Source: Steinernema hermaphroditum (taxonomy: Eukaryota; Nematoda; Chromadorea; Rhabditida; Steinernematidae). From it: DNA of 64,000 bases. Below, one piece after another: positions 54,481 through 64,000 of the stretch (the stretch's first letter is position 1; every line of letters begins with the position of its first letter). Location of the stretch: assembly GCA_030435675.1 (NCBI GenBank), contig CM059622.1, positions 1,612,001 to 1,676,000 of the forward strand. The letters run 5' to 3'. The notes under the pieces are model-generated. The model saw only the letters and a program-made list of their open reading frames with translations, did not search any database and was not told the DNA's origin. The position numbers and the translations under genes are program-made.

Positions 54481-57080
54481 TATCACAAAAATACTACCAC
54501 ATAAAAGCGGACAAATGCTAAACAGGCGGAAAACTGCACCCAATCTTGCACGGGTTGCGGTCTTCAAGAAAACGTTAAATATATGACATGAATCAAAATC
54601 AAAATCTTATGGTCCTCGTTCGATTTATCTCAGCACCAAATACCACGACACCAAGTTCTGCGTAAGCTCAAAAATGGCGCAAACTCGGTAAAACTCGGTA
54701 AGCGCGTTCGATTTACACCATAAATAAAATCTTCCGTTGTGAAATCCCAAAACTATATTTGAATTCAGGACTGAACTGTAGCTTTCTACTTTGATATGAA
54801 GCTTGTGAGAGGTCGTAAAGTTGGCGCACATTTTAGCAAACCAAATAAAGCGCGCAATCTCAAATAATTAGGTGAGTGAGCCAAACCTAGCGCTGGACCG
54901 TGACCAAGAATGAAAACGATGCTCGTTTCAACCTTCTGCTTTAGGTCGGTAAGCAGGATTCAAGCAAAATGCAGAGGATTCAGGACTGCGAAAGAGCGAG
55001 ACCTTTGGGACAGCGCCATTGGGGCGGTGCGTAAACTGCGTTAACAGGCAAACAGAAGCCGTTCAACATGAATATGGCTACAAAAATCCTATCACGACAT
55101 CTTGGGCAACTGCTAAACAGGCTGGAAACTGCACCCATTTCTAGGCTTACATTCGGCCGTTTGTGGAAGGCGGAAATGACTTCCCATCGTAATCGTCCCA
55201 TGTAAACAAAACCAAATAGGAAGGACAGAAACCCTAGGGTGTTGTTGCACCTAAAGGATAGACCAAAAACGACTAAGACCAGGAACTGGAGAAGCCCAGA
55301 ATAGAAACGGGAACATGCAAGAGTGGAGGAAAAAAATGAAATTAACAGAAAAGGAAATTGGAAAGAGACTGGCACACAAACAAAAACAGCGAATAGGAGT
55401 GGAACGCTATGAGACGGCCTGTTCAGCAGCACTGACTACTAAGTGCAGGGTCATCTTCTGATCATCATTGGGTTGGCGCTCAATTGTAACGTTTTGGATA
55501 CTTCTGGGCTGCATAGATATCAATGTGGTACATCTGTAAAGACCACAAAACGTACACAGCCAGCGTAACAAAAATGTAGTTCTCGGATTTGCCGATCTCA
55601 ATTCTATTGAATCAAGGGGTTGCAGAGGACTAAATAGAAGAATTACGCCGCTTGCACAAAAATTACCGTTTTCTTTAAGCATACCAACGATATATCAAGT
55701 AGTACAGACCAAGTATACAAAAATTCTATAACAGCGATGCAGTCATTTCCATTCTTGACAAGATCCACTGGTAGACAATGAATAAGTAGTGAATCAGAAA
55801 GGTAGCAGAAAGAGAGGACAATAGAAAACCACCGAAGCTCCACAATCGTGACGGGTTAGTTCGACCAGTTCACGGTGATACTCAGTTTGGAATCGGGCCC
55901 GTAAGCTGAATGTTATGGCAGCGCATTTGAGTCCGAGTCGAGGCCAGTCAGCGCGGGTGGAAAAGCGTATATGTCTAACATTTGACAACAACCTTTGCAC
56001 CACCCTTTTTTGAGTACTCTTCAAACCATGTTTTGATAGAAAAAAGAGCGGCTTATTTGCCGTACGGTTTAGGTTCTAAAATGTACTCTATACATTATCC
56101 ATTACAATACACATTACAATATACCCAAAAGACAAAAATCTTGAAATGACGTTTCCAGGACATCCATGCGAAGGAATTCTGCAGTTGGAATGTGTTCCGC
56201 TCCCAAAAATAACCACACAATCAATCCAAAATTCAATTTCCATAAGAGGATACCATATTAATCATTCCAGGAAGGCCATTAGAAACAGCCAAAGACATAT
56301 TAATCAGCGAAGAAGTAGGCGGCGGCACGACGAAAGGGTTGCCAGTAATTATGTCACATGCATAATTAAGAATAGCTTCGGGAGTGGTCGATGGAAAAGA
56401 GAACAACCCACAACCCGCACCAAAAATCTGTTGTCAATATCTATGCACTATTTACAGTTTCAAAAATCGAGAATTTCACGTATCGCTATAAGTGAAGAGA
56501 AGAAGTTGCCTAGGAAATGTTTTAGTTCTAACTCCTTTAAGTACAAAGATACACAAATGCTCCGAGGCAAAAATAAGTGATGCGCTAAGATACCAGTCTC
56601 AGATTATACAATAGATCCCCGAATCGCAAAACTAGGATCAAATATCTCTCACATGATATCGCCAACTAAGTTTAGTTAACACATTTTGAGCTTGATTTCA
56701 TATGCGAATACACGATATGCACAATACACAATACAGCAACCGTTGAGGCTAACGATAAATATCGACCTTTCTACCTCAGCGACCAGCATACAGACCAAAA
56801 ATTTTATTCTGGCTTTTCTCCGTGCTCTGGTTTGAATTCACCACTAACTGGGCCTAGTTCTTAGAAGAGCACCAAAAAGGGCGCCGAAACGGAAGAGAAT
56901 ATGTAGAGGAGAAGTAACTACCAATCCAAAGAGAGCACAAAAATCTTGAAAATAGCTTCCAGGAGTAAGTATAAAACATGGTAAAGGCGGTGGGATTGTT
57001 CTCATGGGCAGACATGAATGGGGTCATGGTTTCTCATGCCATGTACGATGGGTCATAGAGAGTCATGGTGGTGAAATGGT
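54481..57080. other. Non-coding desert with minus-oriented heptamers
   Basis: About fourteen heptamers and A+T-rich sequence. About 54470-54545 and 55074-55140 look like another duplicated pair (ACAAAAAT, TGCTAAACAGGC-GGAAA-CTGCACCCA). No exon, RNA gene or transposon protein is recognised. Confidence 0.4.
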
Positions 57081-57082
57081 CC

Positions 57083-57690
57083 ATTAATGGCTGCCTATGA
57101 AGATGGTCCTGCTGCAATCACCGTAATCCAGATCCTATCAAGGTGCCAATCAAGGACAAAAAAGGCACTAGATGACCTAGCGCATTTCATTGTTCATTTT
57201 TCATAGAAAGCATACTGGAGGATGAACTCGGACCGCAATCCAAGCCTATAGCATGGTCAGACAGGACTTCTCTGGAAGGCATTCCTAATTAAGCCAGCTA
57301 TATAATGAACCTTTTTACAAGATATAAAGAAAATAAAGCGGAAGAATATGCTAGCTTCGCAATCATCAAGAAAGTATGAGTTATGACGACTCATCCACGG
57401 CTGTCCATGAAGACATGAAGATCTTCAATCACCGTGATCCATATCTTTATATCTACCAAGCTACCATTCAAACGTACGGGATTACAAAAATGGTACTAGA
57501 TGTGCATTTCAATGCAGTGCATTTCAATGTCCTTTTTTCCATAGAAAAGATGCACTTGGACCGCAATCCAAGGCTATCGCTATAGCATGGTCAGGCAAGA
57601 CTTCTCTCAAAGGACATTCCCAACGTAATTGGCCTTTTTACAGGATATAAAGAAAGTATAGCAGCTTCGCAATCATCGAGAAAGTATGCG
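57083..57690. repeat. Tandem duplication, about 310-bp offset
   Basis: 57083-57378 and 57393-57689 share GGCTG-CCATGAAGA, CAATCACCGT-ATCC, GGACCGCAATCCAAG-CTAT, ATAGCATGGTCAG-CA-GACTTCTCT, GGATATAAAGAAA and AGCTTCGCAATCATC-AGAAAGTATG in order. Confidence 0.8.
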
Positions 57691-57699
57691 ACATTACGA

Positions 57700-58185
57700 A
57701 GCGGCGCCATTAATTGAGTCATGTACATAATTAGCCAGCTGACATGAAGCCACATCACCATCAGGAATACATGAGAAAAGTGAAGGGCAGTCGAGTTTCC
57801 GTAAACAAGCCGAGCGAAATCTCCGGCGCCATCGATAAGAGGGCATAAAGGCGTTTAAACGAGGTCGTGACGGCGATGTCGCCGCGACGTCCGGAGGTAA
57901 TGACTGGCAGACACGCACCCGGGAGCAAATGTTATGGCGTCTTTAGAGAACGGACACCGCTTCTAACGACGCCAACGCCCCGACCATTCACGTAATCTAT
58001 CTTAGCAGGCGTTTTTGCCGTCCTATTGATTGCGAGTGCAGGGTCGAATGTGGAGGGAAATGCTGATTTTTCCCCTGGGACCATTGGTGGATGTGGAAAG
58101 GAAGTGGAATGGGTAATGACTGGAGAGAGGAAAGTTACGTGATTTCCGCTATTTTGGACCCTTTGGAATGCGAATGAATCCAAGG
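57700..58185. other. CpG-rich island
   Basis: CpG-dense (GGCGATGTCGCCGCGACG), with GGGCATAAAGGCG and CGATAAGAG sites. It lies immediately after the 57-kb tandem repeat. No heptamer lies between 57485 and 58230. Confidence 0.3.
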
Positions 58186-58629
58186 CGCACAATATTGAAA
58201 ATCAACATCGGAGCAGGATAGATAACGCACAAAAATAAGCGTTCTAGTTTGATTTTCGTCCGAGACTTGCTGGAGATATCGCAACATTTAGAAAATCGGA
58301 CTTTCGAGTTTCAACGAAATGCTAGGAGGCTATCATTGGGTTAACGGATACCTACAAAGCAGTGAAATGAAGAACTTTTCCTTTTCATTTTTCTCAAAAA
58401 TTTTAGCACATGCGTGGGCTCGCATTCTTGGCATAAAGGCTTCTTAATTTCATTTGATAAAACAAAGATAAAAAAGTTCCATCAGTTCAAAAGGAACAGG
58501 TACGACATTCTCGCAAGGATCCTTGTCACAAAATGGGCAAAAAATCACTGAAAAACAGCAAAGACGCAAAGCGCAGCATCCCCAGAGACATAATGCAGGT
58601 GGTAATGTTGTCTGTATTTCGTTTCTTTC
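58186..58629. other. Non-coding spacer
   Basis: Heptamers at 58230, 58395 and 58629. No gene is recognised. Confidence 0.35.
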
Positions 58630-59315
58630 AAAAATACAAAGGTAAGAAGAGAAAAAGAAAAGCGCGCCATAGAAAGCCAACAAAAGTACGATGAATAGGA
58701 AAGTCTTTTCGACTCCATTGCAATCTACGGTCATCAAAATTGCCCAGCTTTCTTATTTCAACGACAACAGATATCGAAAAATTCAAAAAAAAAAAATTCA
58801 ACTGTCCGTGTCTGGCTCATTGCTTCATTATAATCGATCGATGGCTGATTCGGTATTCTGATGTTTAATAGAGGTAATGATAAAGTCCCCCGTCATATGC
58901 TCCAATGTAGTGGCAGTGCTCTTGGCGGACATTTTCAACGATTGATTTCAAATCCTCATGGAAGGTTCGCGTTTTTTTTTCGACTCTTCGGAATCGGCAG
59001 CTTGTCGCGTTCGGTCCCCCTGTGGGCCCTGTTCTTTATCCCATGTGCACAGGAGAACACGAGTCGATGTACAATGTCTTGCCACCGATTCAGGAGTACC
59101 AGCGATTTTCTTAATTCACAACACAGATCTTCATTGTGCCTCAAAAAGATCAAAAATACAAAAAAAAAATAGAAAAGCACGCCATAGAAAGTCACCAACA
59201 TAACAATGTAAAATAGGGGAGTCATAGTCAGCCTTCACGATTCCATTGCGATGGCCATTAAAACTGACCACCTATCTTGTTTCACTCTAAGCGAATATTG
59301 AAAAGTTCAACAGGC
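58630..59315. repeat. Diverged tandem duplication, about 526-bp offset
   Basis: About 58640-58785 and 59163-59312 share AGAAAAGC-CGCCATAGAAAG, GATTCCATTGC-AT, GGTCAT-AAA-TTGACC-like, TCTT-TTTCA and AAAAATTC-like tails in order. Confidence 0.65.
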
Positions 59316-59499
59316 CATTACATCGAACGCCTCTTCACCACAAATGCCTCGAAATGGCGTATCTTCGGAATAAAATACGACTCAAAGCATCGTCGAAGTG
59401 AATAATTTACACAAAACCCATTAAGAACCGTTCACACAGGAACATAGCGGATGTAAAAAATAGAGCCCGAACATCTCTCAGAAGGCGTCATCTCCGGAT

Positions 59500-60430
59500 A
59501 AGCGATGAGGCATCATGGAAGCTCAGCGCATCTGTATGGAGGCACGGACTGACTGATGTTCGGCTAACCCCAACTTACAGAATACTTTAACCGGCATCTG
59601 TTCAAAAATGAACATATAAAATCGTCAAAACTGACCACAGCAGATGCCGACTATGGCGAGAACACGACGTCCAAGTTGTCATAGCATAGATTCATGACCA
59701 TTCTCGTGCTTCACTGAATGCCCTTTTGAACGATGGCGCCTGTTGTCCTTAAGAGGATCTCCAATGTATGCATTACAACGTGTACAGTCCCGATGAAGAT
59801 TCCAAGGAGCCAAAAATAGCAAACACTTAGCAACTATGTGAAAACAAGGCTCCTTCTGGAGGGTTTGCAGATAAGCCTATTTAACAGTGTTTCAAACAAA
59901 AATTCATGTATTTATAGTTTATTTTCATCTACAGATCAAATTCGAACTTCTTGGATTTACTATTCTTGAAACGCAGATCTAAAAGCATGATTTTGATTTT
60001 TCATTTTAGAGATTAGAGATGAAGCATTATAGAAGCGCATCTGTGTGGAGGCACAGACTGGCTGATGACCGGTTGACCTCAGCTTTTGAGACATGAGAAA
60101 AACCATACATCAAAAAGCGTCAAAATATTGTATGCAGCCTATTGCAAATGCCTTGAATGATGCCGTCCTTAAGAGGACCTCCAAACATTACAATATGTGC
60201 AACCATGTATACACAATTAAATACGGGTGGTAATAGAGGACCAAAAATAACAAACTGTCAGCAACCGTGTGAAAACAAGGTTCCTTTTGAGTGGTTTGCA
60301 GATCACTCTATGTTATTGTGTAGCAAACAAAAATTCACGTTTTGATAATTTATTTTCATATAAAGATGAAATCCAAACTTCTCAGATTTACTATCATTGA
60401 AACACCGATCTAAAAGCGTGATTTTGGTAA
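59500..60430. repeat. Tandem duplication, 431-bp offset over the best-matched part
   Basis: 59740-59998 and 60165-60427 align closely: CCTTAAGAGGA-CTCCAA, the heptamer pairs 59811/60242 and 59897/60328 (both exactly 431 bp apart), GTGTGAAAACAAGG-TCCTT-TG, GGTTTGCAGAT and AAACTTCT-GATTTACTAT-ATTGAAAC-C-GATCTAAAAGC. GCATCTGT-TGGAGGCAC-GACTG precedes each copy (about 59547, 60039). Confidence 0.85.
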
Positions 60431-62149
60431 GCATAGTTTCGTATCTTCTGGTATTCATTACATAATGATGTGGTTACCAGCAGAAATATAAAAATACTTT
60501 TTGTTTCCGCTGGCCACTACCCGTCCACATTGAAAAAGATGGTTTAGATCTAGTCCGTCATTCTCGTAACCATTGGCCACTTCTCAAATAACTTCTTTCT
60601 CAGTCCACGCCAGTAGTTTTAAAACAACGTAGAAATATATGGTTAGTTCGATACTACTGTGGAGTTTGCGTTTACCTCCACGTAACAAAGTCCAGACACT
60701 ATATCCAATAACTACTTACAAACTGATTCACAAACAAAAATGCATTTGCGGTTCCCAAAAAATAAGCATTACTCAAATCCGTCCTGATGTGGTTAAAAAT
60801 TTTTAGTATCTGTACATCTTTGTCAGCCCATCGATCATAACGAGTCCGCCGAAAAGACGCCATTTTTTGACAACAATCATAGCCGTATTTTTGATGCCTC
60901 TTTAGAGCACTTTTCTGGTGCTTGTTCGCCGTTCGATTTTGGTTCTTAAAGGTACTCTTGGAGGCTATAAATGTGCATGAAATTCGCCCAAAAACGAAAG
61001 TGTGCTTAAAAAAACGAAAACGAAAAGAAAACGAAAGTGAACGATCGGAGCAAAAGAGATTTATATAAACCACATTAGTTGTCGAAGGTTGTCCATTGTG
61101 GGCGGACTCGTTGGGAGCACTGATCCACGGTTCGGTCAAAGTCCTGGAAGAGCCGTTCGTTGCACTTTGGAAAAGGCAAAAATTTCAACACTCACTTAAA
61201 AATTGAGGTCAACTACTTCACTCCCAATGTTCCACCTTGCACTGTCTTCCCCGATTCTGTTTTTGTAGTCCAGTGCATCCCTAGCAAGAACAAAAAAAAA
61301 TTTTTTTTTAATTACAAAAATCATCTCGTCGGGAAGATCATTTTTAGTTCAGTTGAAGTATGAGCCAGTGCAAGTAGAGTTCATGATTGCAAACTGAGTT
61401 CTCACTAGGATACATCAGATTGTCTACTGTGATGTCTTCATTGGGTTGGGCCGCATGCACAATGAATGCAAAAAAACGGAATTGAGGTCATCCACAGTAG
61501 CATGAAAATTCGCACAGCTACCAAATGGACGTGAAGTTAACTGAGCCATGAGTAAATTGAGCGATAGAGATCATTTAAAAATGCTGAAAGGTGATCGATC
61601 TCTACAAGAATCAATCAAGCGAACAGTTCTCCAGCCGTAGCCTAAGAATTAGAGGTGTTCGAGGTGGGACTCGCGCTGTTTAGACTCGACTCGGATTCCA
61701 ATTTAACACCAACTCTCATATAAACCCATAAAGTATATTTATTGAGAAGAAGAATGTAGACTCGAAACGCCTGACAGGGTTGTCTGGATCTGCCACCTGA
61801 TGCTGTTACAAATTTAACAGTTTTGAAATCCCAAACCACCTGGGGATTGCCCAAATTAATGAAAGGGAAAGGGAATCGCAGAAGATACCAGAAACTCATA
61901 ATAAAGCAACAACAAGCAGCGAAAATCTGCCGACTCCTGTAGGGAGTCTATCATTATGCACCGGTCGATTTACAGACAGAAACAATCTGAGGCCCTATCT
62001 AAACTGATAAGTGCACTTTTAGCACGAGATTTTCCAGAAATGTACGTGTTTTGAAATGCTCTTTCAGATGTTGTAAGGTTCTCAAAATATTCACTAGATA
62101 ATGAGAAATAGCACATCAATGGAGTGAGTCTATCATTATGCACCACATT
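60431..62149. other. Non-coding desert
   Basis: Heptamers at 60735, 61177 and 61315, and one opposite at 60887. AGTCTATCATTATGCACC occurs twice (about 61946 and 62127), another small duplication. No gene is recognised. Confidence 0.35.
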
Positions 62150-62334
62150 GTATAATCTTTATGCCGAGTACACAGTTAGCGCCGCGCATCATTCCGCACT
62201 TCGCACACCCCAGCCACTTAAATAAGCAAACGACGTATATACAAACAGAAAAGAAAAGAAAAAACCCCTCCGAAATCGCCCTGGTAGCGACATGATTCCT
62301 CCAAGCGGATGGTCTCGAATGGAACACCCTGAGA

Positions 62335-62384
62335 GCGACACGATTCCCCGAGCGACACGATTCCCCGAGCGACACGATTCCCCA
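62335..62384. repeat. 17-bp minisatellite, three copies
   Basis: GCGACACGATTCCCCGA is repeated head to tail at 62335-62351, 62352-62368 and 62369-62384 (last base changed and truncated). A related GCGACATGATTCCTCC lies at about 62287. It sits in a G+C-richer patch (about 62150-62540). Confidence 0.9.
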
Positions 62385-62540
62385 CAACACCGGTCAAGCG
62401 TTTCGAGTCGAATGTAGACAACAGTGAGTGCATCAAATACCCTTTGCTACGTGTCTAGACAGTCGCCGGCCCCGAGATGGTCTGCTAGCGATGGGCTGTT
62501 CGATCAGTTCGGTCACAGTGTACCGGAGAGATCGGTCGAG

Positions 62541-64000
62541 TGTGCACCGCTCACTTGAGACATTTACGGAAGCAAATCATGGAAACAAAAATGGATTCTC
62601 TTGTTCCGTCAGTTAAATTACGAAGATACAGAGCCAACTGAATTATCAGAAGACCCTCTTCTATCAAAAATATGACCTAATGAAGGAAGCTAACGTCTTG
62701 GAAAAATACAAATCGACAAAAATAAAAAAAACTCAAGAAATTCAGTTGAATCTTCACAGGTAGAGCGAAGCCTTAAACCAAAAAGTGATACGTAGAGTAA
62801 CTCTACTAACCCACATGACCACAAGATTGAAATAAAAGTGACGCATAAGGTCTTGTTGGCAATGCGAATACAGTGTAGGAACTCACCAAAACTAATGTTA
62901 AACGCAAACTCTAAAATCCCTTATCGTTATGAGTACGACTTGTCTTCAGTAGCAGCAAAAATGACTACTTTTCGCCGCGAAAGCGCAAAAGTGACAACTT
63001 GGCACAAGTGTACATGGCGGATTTGTGATCTTGTTCCCATTACAATTCTGGAGCGCCAAAAATAAATCCATCACTGCTTTATACGTCGACAAATCAATCA
63101 TAAATACAAGATTTAATCAAGCCCCATTAAAGTGCCCTTTGGTGCATAACGTACTACTCGCAATATGAATACAGTCTAAATTAAAAGATTATCAAAAAAC
63201 GTACAAAAATAAGTCGTTCAAATGACGTGGCGTTTAGTTTCAGGCTGATTTTGAGGAGAAAACTGAAGTACACCTTCGTTTGTAGCTACTCAAGGACACC
63301 ACGATTAACGTGGTGGATTCGAAGCCCGTACTCGGAAGCGTTTCGGTTGCGGCCCCATCAACTTGGAGCAGTATCCAAAAATGACGGAAAATAACAACTC
63401 AGTTTCTAAAACCAGCCCGATCTAGAAGTGCAATTTGTTATTGTCATTGGACAATTGAGCAGCGAACACGTTAAGAATGATATGGTGAAAAATTGACCAC
63501 TGATCTAAGAATATACATAATCGAAATACATTTAAGATGCCAAGTGCAAAGAAAAACGTAGTAAATGTATAAATATAGTAAAGATTGTATTCATCAAAGC
63601 CTACCTTGTTACCAAAAATGCTAAGAACAATACACTGAAAAGGTCAGCCAAAATATACTCTAAAATGCGGTCGAATAAATCTGGTACTTAAACATCATTA
63701 TAGGATGTGGGAGAGCTCGAGTAATTCACCATAGCTTACCCCGTTACCAAAAATATACCTCCAATGAAAACATAGCTACGTTTTTGACAATCATATTACA
63801 ACGACGAGATACAAATCTGGGGAGAGGTGTCAAAGATGAATGGGTTGTAGCCGCAAGATATTAACGGTTGAGTTTGGGACATTGAGTCACGCTGAAAACA
63901 GAACATATATGCGAACACACAGCACAAAACAACACAACACAAAAATACAATTCCAATACAAACCTATGGCGCACTGTATACAAAAATACAATAATTGAGG
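62541..64000. other. Right-edge desert with dense minus-oriented heptamers
   Basis: Eleven CAAAAAT from 62586 to 63981, often about 80-250 bp apart. No gene is recognised. TACC-TTACCAAAAATG/TACCCCGTTACCAAAAATA (about 63602 and 63736) is a short duplicated context around a heptamer. Confidence 0.4.

Larger units (their letters stand above)
36621..63987 (-). other. Heptamer domain 4: ATTTTTG on the minus strand
   Basis: About 97 CAAAAAT against nine ATTTTTG (39802, 41346, 45073, 45813, 46587, 46595, 52173, 52435, 60887) by hand count. It continues on both sides of exon C, so the orientation is not set by that exon alone. Examples are 39635, 42761, 43280, 44052, 47410, 49606, 50508, 53292, 55081, 56421, 58230, 59603, 60735, 62665 and 63981. 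It reaches the right edge. Confidence 0.8.

Noticed and set aside
20..63987. Heptamer as the known nematode 21U-RNA (Ruby) promoter motif
   Set aside because: Core sequence differs (ATTTTTG versus CTGTTTCA) and I see no fixed downstream start element in the contexts compared; only the general layout is similar.

Overview
The window looks like gene-poor animal DNA, most likely from an ecdysozoan and, I favour, a nematode. The evidence is spliced coding exons with signal peptides, a eukaryotic tRNA-Asp with a Pol III T-run, A+T-rich non-coding DNA, and ligand-binding exons that resemble receptor guanylyl cyclases of the GCY-28 / natriuretic-peptide-receptor type. The organism is inferred from family resemblance only.

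The only protein-coding sequence I can support is three paralogous exons, all on the minus strand: exon A (3239-2468), exon B (20498-19637) and exon C (39187-38371). Each starts at its own ATG, carries its own signal sequence and encodes the N-terminal part of an ANF-receptor ligand-binding fold. Each ends, right after an Asn codon, at a phase-1 splice donor of the form N|GTNGGTTT. I recognise no further ligand-binding, transmembrane, kinase-homology or cyclase exon in the 16-18 kb between them. The simplest reading is a set of alternative first exons, each with its own promoter, spliced to shared downstream exons left of the window. The alternative is three tandem genes with small or distant exons.

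The remaining sequence is a desert with three layers. (1) The heptamer ATTTTTG or its complement CAAAAAT occurs about 225 times by hand count, far above chance, in four strand domains: ATTTTTG on + at 20-11281, CAAAAAT at 12822-19112, ATTTTTG at 20941-31580, and CAAAAAT at 36621-63987. Orientation changes near 12 kb, at exon B and its promoter (~20 kb), and across 32-36 kb. (2) Many stretches are diverged local tandem duplications (offsets about 150-850 bp), plus one nearly identical 616-bp tandem pair at 10322-11553. (3) Some fifteen G+C/CpG-rich islands of 0.3-1 kb, mostly without the heptamer, look like promoters or cis-regulatory modules; a few share duplicated conserved blocks (26.36/54.24 kb; 26.75/40.69/40.97 kb).

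Other elements: tRNA-Asp(GTC) at 32690-32761, three tRNA-like A-box/B-box elements that look like a SINE family, a long foldback element at 36069-36286, and small microsatellites and minisatellites. Nothing prokaryotic, viral or CRISPR-like is present.
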